Below are positions 22,192 to 29,434 of a stretch of DNA of 64,000 nucleotides, one piece after another (positions within the stretch are counted from its first letter, which is position 1; each line of letters starts with the position of its first letter). A model generated the notes under the pieces. It saw only the letters and a program-made list of their open reading frames with translations, searched no databases and was not told the DNA's origin. The stretch is from Bacillota bacterium (GTDB taxonomy: Bacteria > Bacillota > Clostridia > Lachnospirales > Lachnospiraceae). A program made the translations under genes and the position numbers. The stretch lies in the NCBI GenBank assembly GCA_023437365.1, contig JAEZGK010000077.1:1-64000 (forward strand). Direction: 5' to 3'.

Positions 22192-23313
22192 ATGAGCGAA
22201 ATAGGTGATTATTTGTGGGAGCTACTGGTCAAGACAGGAAATGAGGTAGTCCTGTCCTTCCAACATAATTGGAAGATACTTTTAATCTCGATCGCAATTG
22301 CTGTTGCTTTATCCACCTATGTGAATTCGGATAAGATGACGAAGTTTCTTTTCAGAAGAAAAAATGTATCTATTTTAGCAAGTGTACTTTTTGGCACCTT
22401 TACACCACTTTGTGCTTGCGGAACGACAGCTGTCTTGATTGGCATGCTTACCACGACCTTACCCTGGGGACCGATTATGGCCTTTCTGACTTCGTCTCCG
22501 TTAATGAGTCCGGATGGTTTTGTATTCATCTCCGGAGTGATCGGCCTTCGCTTTGCGGTTGCATTAACAATAGCTTCCCTGGTAATCGGAGTAGCATCCG
22601 GATTGATAACAAATCTGATTGAGAAAAAGACTAAGTATTTGGAGGGCCAGTCCCGCTTTCTAGGAACTCAGGAAAGTACTACAGCAGCCTGTGGATGTGG
22701 AGTAAAGACAGAAGTGGCTGACTGTGCCTGCCAATCTGCAGTTGTAGCATCTGCCTGCAGCTGTGCTTCCTCAGTGGCTGTATCAGAAGCGACCGAAGAC
22801 GGTAACGGCATAATCGGCATAGAGGGGAGCGGACAGCTTTGCTGTCAGCAGAATTCCGGCAGCAATTTACCGATTGCGCATTTTGTGAAAAAGCTGAAGC
22901 TGAGGGAACTGGGAACCAATATATATAAACTGGGAATCAAGCAAATACTGTTATTTTATGCGATATTTATTGCCATCGGCTCTCTGATTAATACCTTTAT
23001 ACCCACCTCCATCGTAGAGGTATTGTTCGGAAATTCTTCCTTCTATGCGGTACCTCTGGCATCCCTGATCGGATTGCCTTTATATATTACTACGAATTCG
23101 GGAATTCCAATCATCCAATCCCTCATCCAAAGCGGAGCAAGCGAGGGGGCAATGCTGTCATTTATAATCACCGGATCCGCAACCAGTGCCTGGGTTATCG
23201 CCGGACTTGCGACCTTCATGAAGAAGCGTGCTGTAGCACTTTATGTAGGATTTGTACTGGCCGGTGGAATCATCTCCGGTTATGTGTTGGATCTGATCAT
23301 ACTAATTTTATAA
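22192..23313 (+). CDS. ArsP-like permease (DUF318 family) with a Cys-rich central loop
   Basis: 373 residues. Two sets of membrane helices (about 30-140 and 245-373) are joined by a soluble loop. The first half has the family motif 'FTPLCACGTTAVL' (Cys74, Cys76) and 'SSPLMSPDGF'; the second half repeats the plan ('LPLYITTNSGIPIIQSL'). The loop (about 165-220) is unusual: three CxC pairs (Cys167/169, 178/180, 189/191) and a CC (217/218). By family and ArsR control it is likely an efflux permease for arsenicals or other thiol-reactive compounds. The loop may bind metal; that is inference. RBS AAGGAGG. Confidence 0.8.
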   Translation: MSEIGDYLWELLVKTGNEVVLSFQHNWKILLISIAIAVALSTYVNSDKMTKFLFRRKNVSILASVLFGTFTPLCACGTTAVLIGMLTTTLPWGPIMAFLTSSPLMSPDGFVFISGVIGLRFAVALTIASLVIGVASGLITNLIEKKTKYLEGQSRFLGTQESTTAACGCGVKTEVADCACQSAVVASACSCASSVAVSEATEDGNGIIGIEGSGQLCCQQNSGSNLPIAHFVKKLKLRELGTNIYKLGIKQILLFYAIFIAIGSLINTFIPTSIVEVLFGNSSFYAVPLASLIGLPLYITTNSGIPIIQSLIQSGASEGAMLSFIITGSATSAWVIAGLATFMKKRAVALYVGFVLAGGIISGYVLDLIILIL

Positions 23314-23328
23314 ATTTTATAAAAAGCG

Positions 23329-23357
23329 TTGACAACATATCTCTCATAAGTTATACT
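23329..23357 (+). promoter_or_regulatory. Strong sigma-A promoter upstream of the Met/Cys-rich peptide
   Basis: TTGACA (23329-23334), 17 bp, TATACT (23352-23357). No other convincing promoter is seen before metN. Confidence 0.75.
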
Positions 23358-23421
23358 TACCCCAATCCAATCATCTGATTACTACATCGGATTAATAGGA
23401 AATGAAGACGGAGGATAAGCA

Positions 23422-23502
23422 ATGAGAACATTAACCTTTACTATGTGCTCTAATATGTGTGGCATGTGTATGCCGATTATGACATATTTGCAGGATAAGT
23501 GA
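23422..23502 (+). CDS. 26-residue Met/Cys-rich peptide, possible leader peptide
   Basis: The peptide MRTLTFTMCSNMCGMCMPIM (then TYLQDK) has six Met and three Cys, the latter as CxxxCxxC (Cys9, Cys13, Cys16). GGAGG lies 7 nt before the ATG. It sits between a consensus promoter and an intrinsic terminator, with the methionine ABC transporter genes next. This is the layout of a transcription-attenuation leader peptide rich in the regulated amino acids. It could instead be a small metal- or cluster-binding peptide linked to the ArsR/ArsP genes upstream. Confidence 0.6.
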   Translation: MRTLTFTMCSNMCGMCMPIMTYLQDK

Positions 23503-23562
23503 ATGTGATGTTTCATTATGCTCGGAAGTAATAGGTCTTCTTCCATATCATATGAATGACTG

Positions 23563-23596
23563 AACAGGATGCTTATCTAAGGCATCCTGTTTTTAA
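23563..23596 (+). terminator. Terminator between the peptide and metN (possible attenuator)
   Basis: AACAGGATGC pairs with GCATCCTGTT, then TTT. The stem-loop includes GCTTATC (23571-23577), complementary to GATAAGC that overlaps the peptide's ribosome binding region (about 23414-23420). An alternative pairing is therefore possible. Confidence 0.75.
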
Positions 23597-23601
23597 TTCA
23601 T

Positions 23602-23772
23602 TAAAGCTTGGAAAAATACAGTAAGAAATGGTAAAGCATGGCAAAACAGTAAGGAATAGTTAAAGCTTAGCAAAGCGCAGTAAGGAATAATAAAGCTTAA
23701 CAAAGCACAGTAAGGAATAGTAAAGCTTGGCAAAGCACAGTAAGGAATAGCAAAGCTTAGCAAAGCACAGGG
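23602..23772 (+). repeat. 30 bp minisatellite upstream of metN
   Basis: Nearly six units based on TAAAGCTTGGCAAAGCACAG plus TAAGGAATAG, the outer ones more diverged. It lies between the terminator and the metN RBS, in the leader of metNIQ if transcription reads through. Each unit has an in-frame TAA or TAG, so it is not coding. Confidence 0.9.
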
Positions 23773-23815
23773 TTAAGTATCATCTTAGTAATTCTTAAAT
23801 GGAGGTGTGGCTTTG

Positions 23816-24823
23816 ATGGATCATAAACCAATCATAGACCTGGTTGGACTGGGGAAGGTATTTCAAAGTAAGAATGGTGAGGAAGTGAAGGCGCTGGAGG
23901 GTATCAACCTGACGATTTATGAGGGTGAGATATTCGGGATCATCGGATTAAGCGGGGCAGGAAAGAGCACATTGGTACGATGCATCAATTTCCTCGAGCG
24001 TCCTACGAGCGGTGCAGTAGTTTTTGATGGCTCTGATCTGGGAAGCTTAAGTAAAGGTGAGTTGAACCGGGCAAGACAATCCATGGGAATGATTTTTCAG
24101 CAGTTCAATCTTTTGATGCAAAGAACTGCATTACAGAATATCTGCTTCCCCCTGGAGATAGCCGGGGTACCCAGAAAGGAAGCCAAAGAACGGGCCAAGG
24201 AGCTGCTGGAGATTGTCGGTCTGGCTGACAAAGCAAAATCCTTTCCGGCACAGCTTTCCGGAGGGCAAAAGCAGAGAATAGCGATTGCCCGGGCATTGGC
24301 AACGAATCCGAAGGTGTTGCTTTGTGATGAAGCGACCAGTGCACTTGACCCGACCACAACCCGTTCCATCCTAAATCTACTGAAGGAAATCAATCAAAAG
24401 CTGGGCATCACAGTTGTGGTCATAACTCATGAGATGAGTGTAATAGAAGAAATCTGTCATCGCGTTGCGATCATTGATCAAAGCCGAATCGCGGAAATCG
24501 GAGAGGTAGAGGAGGTATTTGTAAGACCTCAGTCCAAAATTGCAAGACAGCTGGTATTCTCAAGTGATATTCATATTGATAGCTTCGTCGGAGAACATAA
24601 ATGCCGAATCATATTTGATGGTAGAACCTCCTTTGAACCTGTCATTGCCAATATGGTCATGGAATGTAAGACACCGGTCAATATCCTGTTTGCCGACACC
24701 AAGGATATCGACGGCAAGGCCTACGGGCAGATGGTGCTGCAGCTGCCGGCAGATGAGAATGGACAGAAGAAAATAATCAATTATCTGAAAACCAATCAGA
24801 TACCTTATGAGGAGGTGAAGTAG
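23816..24823 (+). CDS. metN: Methionine ABC transporter, ATP-binding subunit
   Basis: 335 residues. Walker A is 'GLSGAGKSTLVRCIN', the Q-loop 'IFQQFNLL', the signature 'LSGGQKQRIAIARAL', Walker B 'VLLCDEATSALDP' and the H-switch 'VVITHEM'. The C-terminal about 80 residues form the NIL regulatory domain typical of MetN, which binds methionine and inhibits transport. ATG 23816 is preferred: GGAGG lies 10 nt upstream, whereas the in-frame GTG at 23807 is only 1 nt from it. First gene of metN-metI-metQ. Confidence 0.92.
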   Translation: MDHKPIIDLVGLGKVFQSKNGEEVKALEGINLTIYEGEIFGIIGLSGAGKSTLVRCINFLERPTSGAVVFDGSDLGSLSKGELNRARQSMGMIFQQFNLLMQRTALQNICFPLEIAGVPRKEAKERAKELLEIVGLADKAKSFPAQLSGGQKQRIAIARALATNPKVLLCDEATSALDPTTTRSILNLLKEINQKLGITVVVITHEMSVIEEICHRVAIIDQSRIAEIGEVEEVFVRPQSKIARQLVFSSDIHIDSFVGEHKCRIIFDGRTSFEPVIANMVMECKTPVNILFADTKDIDGKAYGQMVLQLPADENGQKKIINYLKTNQIPYEEVK

Positions 24824-24824
24824 C

Positions 24825-25484
24825 ATGTGGAGTGAAGAAGTGATAAAAATGATAGGCTTCGGTATCCTGGAAACCTTATATATGACCCTGTTTTCTTCAT
24901 TTGTTGCTTATCTCCTAGGATTACCGATCGGGGTATTGCTGGTGGTAACGGATAAGGAGGGAATTGCACCTTTTGTTCCACTGAACAAACTGCTTGGTGT
25001 TATCGTTAATCTGGTTCGATCGGTACCGTTCATCATTTTGTTGATAACAGTAATCCCCTTTACCAGGCTTCTGATCGGAACTACCATCGGCCCAAATGCT
25101 GTAGTTGTACCGTTAATTATTGCCTCCGCACCCTATATCGCGCGACTGGTAGAGTCGTCCCTGAAGGAAGTGGATAAAGGAGTGATCGAGGCGGCCCAGT
25201 CCATGGGGGCAACCCCATTTCAGATCGTTTATAAAGTACTAATTCCTGAAGCAAAGCCTTCCTTAGTCATCGGAGGAGCCATCGCTGTAACCACGATCTT
25301 AAGCTACTCCGCTATGGCCGGTTTTGTCGGCGGAGGAGGTCTGGGTGACATAGCCATCCGTTACGGTTATTACCGGTACCAGACTGACATCATGCTGGTT
25401 ACAGTAGCTATTTTAGTTTTAATTGTACAGATTATCCAGGAGCTTGGTTCCGCATGGATGAAACGTACGGATAAAAGATTGTAG
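24825..25484 (+). CDS. metI: Methionine ABC transporter, permease subunit
   Basis: 219 residues with five to six membrane helices and the binding-protein-dependent transport loop 'EAAQSMGATPFQIVYKVLIPEA'. MetI-type features include 'NLVRSVPFIILL' and 'SAMAGFVGGGGLGDIAIRYGYYRY'. It starts 1 nt after the metN stop with GAGGAGG inside metN, so translation is coupled. It forms the membrane channel for D/L-methionine with MetN. Confidence 0.93.
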   Translation: MWSEEVIKMIGFGILETLYMTLFSSFVAYLLGLPIGVLLVVTDKEGIAPFVPLNKLLGVIVNLVRSVPFIILLITVIPFTRLLIGTTIGPNAVVVPLIIASAPYIARLVESSLKEVDKGVIEAAQSMGATPFQIVYKVLIPEAKPSLVIGGAIAVTTILSYSAMAGFVGGGGLGDIAIRYGYYRYQTDIMLVTVAILVLIVQIIQELGSAWMKRTDKRL

Positions 25485-25524
25485 GTAACTTCGGCAGCCT
25501 ATAAAAACGTGCAAAATAAATAAT

Positions 25525-25646
25525 AAAGGAGGAACATCCTCCTTTCAGATACATAGATCCCTTATAAAAATGATATTTTAATAGGAGGAAAATCCTCCTA
25601 TTGATTACACCATCTGCAATATAGCATATAGGAGGAATAGCCTCCT
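25525..25646 (+). repeat. Array of three SD/anti-SD mini-hairpins between metI and metQ
   Basis: AAAGGAGGA-ACA-TCCTCCTTT (25525-25545), AATAGGAGGA-AAA-TCCTCCTATT (25580-25602) and AGGAGG-AATAG-CCTCCT (25630-25646), spaced about 50 nt apart. In each the 5' arm is a perfect Shine-Dalgarno and the 3' arm its complement; none is followed by a start codon. The real metQ RBS (AAGGAGG) comes about 25 nt later, unpaired. Confidence 0.85.
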
Positions 25647-25686
25647 GTTATATATGATTAAAAACTAATTTAAGGAGGATTTGACT

Positions 25687-26499
25687 ATGAAGAAATTTTT
25701 ATCAGTAATTTTAGTACTTACCTTGGTGACTGCGATCTTAACCGGCTGCGCTAAGAAGGAAGGGGTAGACAAGGAAATCGTTATAGGCGCAAGCGCTACT
25801 CCTCACGCAGAGATTTTGGAGCAGGCAAGAGCAGCGCTGGAGGCGGAAGGCTATACACTGAAGGTGGTTGTGTATAACGATTATGTTCAGCCCAACGTGG
25901 CACTGGCAAGCGGTGATCTGGATGCGAACTATTTCCAGCATCAGCCTTATCTGGATCAATACAATCAGGAGAATAAGACGGAGCTGGTATCTGCCGGTAT
26001 CATCCACTATGAGCCGATCGGAGTATATCCGGGCAAGACAGCCTCCTTTGATGCTTTACAGGATGGAGCTAAGATAGCGGTTCCCAACGATGCAACCAAC
26101 GAAGCAAGAGCACTACTGTTACTGGAAGCGAACGGACTCATCAAGGTGAAGGAGGGTGCAGGTCTGAATGCGACCAAGACCGACATCGTAGAGAATCCCA
26201 AGAACCTTGATATTGTAGAAATTGAGTCTGCTCAGCTTGCACGTTCCTTAGCAGATGTTGACCTGGCTGTCATTAACGGTAATTATGCAATCGAAGCAGG
26301 ACTGAATGTGGCAGAGGATGCCATTGCCTTTGAAGAGAAGGATTCTGCAGCGGCTGAGACCTATGGCAATATCATTGCAGTTCAGAAGGGCGATGAGAGC
26401 AGAGAAGATATCAAGGCATTGGTTAAAGCTCTTCAAAGTGATACTGTGAAGAAGTATATCGAAGATACTTATCAGGGCGCTGTTGTTCCCAAATTCTAA
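25687..26499 (+). CDS. metQ: Methionine ABC transporter, substrate-binding lipoprotein
   Basis: 270 residues. A signal peptide ends in the lipobox LTGC (Cys20), followed by the NlpA/MetQ domain ('EIVIGASATPHAEILEQ', 'LASGDLDANYFQHQPYL', 'GVYPGKTASFDAL', 'VPNDATNEARALLLLE', 'LAVINGNYAIEAGL'). It anchors outside the membrane and delivers methionine to MetNI. ATG 25687 has AAGGAGG upstream; a TTG six bases earlier is less likely. It is separated from metI by 200 bp of mini-hairpins. Confidence 0.93.
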   Translation: MKKFLSVILVLTLVTAILTGCAKKEGVDKEIVIGASATPHAEILEQARAALEAEGYTLKVVVYNDYVQPNVALASGDLDANYFQHQPYLDQYNQENKTELVSAGIIHYEPIGVYPGKTASFDALQDGAKIAVPNDATNEARALLLLEANGLIKVKEGAGLNATKTDIVENPKNLDIVEIESAQLARSLADVDLAVINGNYAIEAGLNVAEDAIAFEEKDSAAAETYGNIIAVQKGDESREDIKALVKALQSDTVKKYIEDTYQGAVVPKF

Positions 26500-26536
26500 T
26501 AAGCAAGATATAGTTAAGCTTTCTATAGTTTATATC

Positions 26537-26603
26537 AATAAAGTGTCAAAACACCTGCGGTACTTTTTATATTAATAAAGTGTCAAAATACCTGCGGTAC
26601 TTT
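26537..26603 (+). repeat. Two 30 bp direct repeats 37 bp apart
   Basis: AATAAAGTGTCAAAAYACCT plus GCGGTACTTT at 26537-26566 and 26574-26603, with one difference. The second copy forms the left outer arm of the palindrome at 26574-26689. Confidence 0.9.
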
Positions 26604-26689
26604 CCGGATAAAGAGCATGTAATTGCAAGCAAGCTTGCATTACATGCTCTTTATCCGGAAATGTGCTCTGCACATTTTGACACTTTATT
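26574..26689. terminator. 116 nt nested palindrome after metQ, probable terminator
   Basis: The outer arms AATAAAGTGTCAAAA / TTTTGACACTTTATT are perfect (15 bp). The inner arms 26601-26629 and 26632-26660 are a perfect 29 bp inverted repeat with a 2 nt loop. A T-rich tract follows (TTTATTTTTTATT). It would terminate metNIQ but is far larger than needed. No gene lies from here to 26942. Confidence 0.75.
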
Positions 26690-26941
26690 TTTTATTAAAG
26701 AAATAATGTTTTTAATTTCATTGATAGGTGACTGGAGACACTTGAATATTATCCCAATTTTTATATTCAAATAGCTGAATTGGTAATGATTATCTGGGCC
26801 TTAGAGTATGCAAATTGTTGCAGGAACACCGATTTCATGCTACTATAATATCATATATCAATTGTATTTATCTCTTTATACAATACATCGGTATCCGATG
26901 ACAGATACGCTAGCTCACCTAGATAGACGGGGGTCCCCTTC

Positions 26942-28072
26942 ATGAAAAAGATTTTTTCTTATAAAAGAGTTTATCTTATAGGGCTTCTGCCTGTTTCATA
27001 TCTGCTTATTCTTCTTGCGAAAAACAGCAGCTTTTTTGCAGAGGAAATCTATGCCAGACACATCTACAGATGGATATCTCAATTGATTTCTGCCGTAACC
27101 GGTCTTTTCCCCTTTTCTGTTGCTGAACTGATAGTAATTACTCTGCCGTTCATAGTATTGGCCATCGTACTTCGTTTCGTTCTTGGACTGTTTTTGAATA
27201 AGGAGCATCGCGGAAGCAGGCTGGCAATGGGGTTATTGAATATTCTGTGTACCGGAAGTGTTGCCTTGTTCCTCTTTGTCCTGCTTGGTGGAATCAATTA
27301 TTATAGGAATAATTTCAGCTCCTATTCCAATCTGGAAATTCAAAAATCCTCTGTCGACGAGCTTTACAACCTCACAAAAAGTCTGGCCCTGGATGCGAAT
27401 GAGCTTCGGTCTCAGACAACAACGGTTGACGAAAATGGAGTTTTTCAGCTCTCTATGAGTAATACGGAATTGGCTAAAGAAGCAGATCAGGCGTTTCATT
27501 TACTTGCAGAGGAGTATCCGATACTCGGAGGTCATTATCCGGCTCCAAAGCCTATTCTGCTATCGAAGCTAATGTCCAGTACCGAGATTACGGGAATCTT
27601 CTTTCCTTATACCATGGAGGCAAATGTAAACGTAGATGTTCCCGACTACTCGATCCCGGCTACCATGCTTCACGAACTGGCACATTTACGAGGCTTTATG
27701 AGAGAGGACGAAGCTAATTTTCTGGCATATCTTGCAGGTATGATATCAGATCAGGCAGATATCCGGTACAGCAGTACCATGCTTGCACTCATTACCTCCG
27801 GTAATGCACTGTATGCCCAAAATCCTAATTTGTATTTTGAAATCAGAGAGCTTTATTCCGAAGGGGTTTTAAAGGATATTCGGGCCAACTCTGAATATTG
27901 GCAGAAGTATGAGGACACAGCGGTCAGTACAATATCGAACAAGGTCAATGATACTTACCTAAAAGCGAATGCTCAGGTGGACGGGGTACATAGCTACGGA
28001 AGAATGCTGGATCTGTTGTTAGCGAAGTATCGGAAGGAGCATTCGGAGGCAGTACTAGGCTCTGCAGAATGA
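26942..28072 (+). CDS. DUF3810 membrane protein with HExxH motif
   Basis: 376 residues. Three N-terminal membrane helices (about 10-27, 50-80, 92-120) are followed by an extracytoplasmic domain holding 'TMLHELAHLRGFMREDEANF', a zinc-protease-type HELAH with downstream Glu. This matches DUF3810, a family with gluzincin-like features but no proven substrate. The SD is weak: GGGGG lies in a GGGGGTCCCC palindrome just before the ATG. Transcribed alone; a hairpin terminator follows. Confidence 0.8.
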   Translation: MKKIFSYKRVYLIGLLPVSYLLILLAKNSSFFAEEIYARHIYRWISQLISAVTGLFPFSVAELIVITLPFIVLAIVLRFVLGLFLNKEHRGSRLAMGLLNILCTGSVALFLFVLLGGINYYRNNFSSYSNLEIQKSSVDELYNLTKSLALDANELRSQTTTVDENGVFQLSMSNTELAKEADQAFHLLAEEYPILGGHYPAPKPILLSKLMSSTEITGIFFPYTMEANVNVDVPDYSIPATMLHELAHLRGFMREDEANFLAYLAGMISDQADIRYSSTMLALITSGNALYAQNPNLYFEIRELYSEGVLKDIRANSEYWQKYEDTAVSTISNKVNDTYLKANAQVDGVHSYGRMLDLLLAKYRKEHSEAVLGSAE

Positions 28073-28127
28073 AGCTGTAGCAGCTCTGATAAGAACAGAA
28101 GCAATCTTTATCTAGAATATAGAAGGT

Positions 28128-28206
28128 TCAACCCCATGGTTACCCCCCTATTCTGTTGCTCCCTAGCGCATCAGAAAGAGGAGATAAATATGGGGTTGAT
28201 TTTTTA
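28128..28206 (+). terminator. Terminator after the DUF3810 gene
   Basis: TCAACCCCAT pairs with ATGGGGTTGA across a long loop, then TTTTTT. Confidence 0.65.
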
Positions 28207-28287
28207 ATTATTTGTGTTATAATTATTAAGTAATTGTTAACAGAAGTTAACGATTATCCCAAAAATGTAATATTTAAGGAGAACATC

Positions 28288-29109
28288 ATGACGATAACCA
28301 AAAAACTTCTGATTACTATGATTACGGCGGTACTGCTTTCTTTCTGTTTCGGAACAACAGCATTTGCTTCCGGTTCAGATACAGCAGCAAAGACAGTTAC
28401 TGCAGAAGTTACCGGTGATACATCTATGGTGGCGTCGGGATCTGCGATAGAAACTGATACAGAGGAAGAACTCGGTAAGAATAGGGTAAATAATCCTTTG
28501 CTTTCCGATACAGATATTGAAGCACTGCTTTTACAGGAAGGTTATTATCTGGATGCGGAAGGTGAACTTTGCTATCAAGCCCCCGAGAAAGCGGATACTG
28601 TAGCAGAAGCTAATAATAAGGATGACTCAGAGGATGAGAAGGATACAGAGGAGGTTACGGTTTCAGCGAAGGACCTGCGCCTTTTAGCCTGCCTGGTTTA
28701 TTCCGAAGCAGGTAATCAGAATTATGATGGAATGTTGGCTGTTGCAAATGTAGTACTGAATAGAGCCAAGAGTGATGCTTACTGGCATGTCAATACTGTA
28801 GAGGAAGTAATCTACGATCGCAAATGGTCCGTACAGTTCGCAGTAACCATCAAGAACTCCAGAACAGGCACAAGCATGATGGATAAGGCGCTGAAGCTGT
28901 ATGACAGCCGTAAATTTACCGGAGCGAATCCTGAGGCTCAGAAGAAGGCACTGAACAGAGCGATTAAGGCGGCAAAGGCTGCATTGAGCGGAAAGAATAA
29001 CATCGGCCATTATCTGTGCTTCCAGAATAAGAATAGCGCAAGAAGCATTAAGAGAAAATATTCTGATTATAGAATTATCGATGATCATATCTTCTATCGT
29101 ACAAAATAA
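28288..29109 (+). CDS. Secreted cell wall hydrolase (SleB/CwlJ-type)
   Basis: 273 residues. A signal peptide (about 1-28, ending 'GTTAFASG') is followed by an acidic linker (about 30-125) and a C-terminal Hydrolase_2 (SleB-like) domain with 'LACLVYSEAGNQNYDGMLAVANVVLNR', where Glu is the expected catalytic residue. The family cleaves glycan strands of spore cortex or vegetative peptidoglycan. ATG 28288 has AAGGAG 6 nt upstream; the upstream in-frame ATG has no RBS. A spore germination role is plausible given sigH and the sleC-like genes, but the acidic linker is not of SleB itself. Confidence 0.85.
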   Translation: MTITKKLLITMITAVLLSFCFGTTAFASGSDTAAKTVTAEVTGDTSMVASGSAIETDTEEELGKNRVNNPLLSDTDIEALLLQEGYYLDAEGELCYQAPEKADTVAEANNKDDSEDEKDTEEVTVSAKDLRLLACLVYSEAGNQNYDGMLAVANVVLNRAKSDAYWHVNTVEEVIYDRKWSVQFAVTIKNSRTGTSMMDKALKLYDSRKFTGANPEAQKKALNRAIKAAKAALSGKNNIGHYLCFQNKNSARSIKRKYSDYRIIDDHIFYRTK

Positions 29110-29132
29110 TAAACCGAATATAAAATCAAATG

Positions 29133-29170
29133 GGGCTGATCCGAAATTAATTAATCAGCCTCTTTTTTAT
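29133..29170 (+). terminator. Terminator after the cell wall hydrolase gene
   Basis: GGCTGAT pairs with ATCAGCC, followed by TCTTTTTT. The remaining 265 bp before glnS hold two short palindromes (GCCTAAAGGC, TGTCAGCTTGCTGACA). No T-box motif is seen. Confidence 0.7.
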
Positions 29171-29434
29171 ATAATAGAAAGTGCATCCTATGACATAAAC
29201 GCAACCCGTAGTCAGGTAATGCCTAAAGGCATCGAAAGTGTCAGCTTGCTGACAATTTGCTCTATGCTGTATATTTATAATTTATACTTTTAAGTTAGGT
29301 CTATTTGTGGTATTATATAACATATATTTTTACTTCATTGCATAATTATGAGCATGATAATGCAATTGTTTAATAATTCGACCTATGTCTGCACGATACA
29401 ACAAGCCAATAGATTAATTACCAGGAGGTTTTTC

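Noticed and set aside
21404..23772. CRISPR array for the tandem repeats
   Set aside because: Units are contiguous without spacers, and no cas genes are present.
23357..23815. SAM-I riboswitch before metNIQ
   Set aside because: The conserved SAM-I core is absent; the leader is made of the peptide, a terminator and a minisatellite.
26580..26774. 64-codon frame on the + strand
   Set aside because: Runs through the large palindrome after metQ; its composition is dictated by the repeat.
29110..29434. T-box leader before glnS
   Set aside because: The conserved AGGGTGGNACCGCG box and a specifier stem are not seen.
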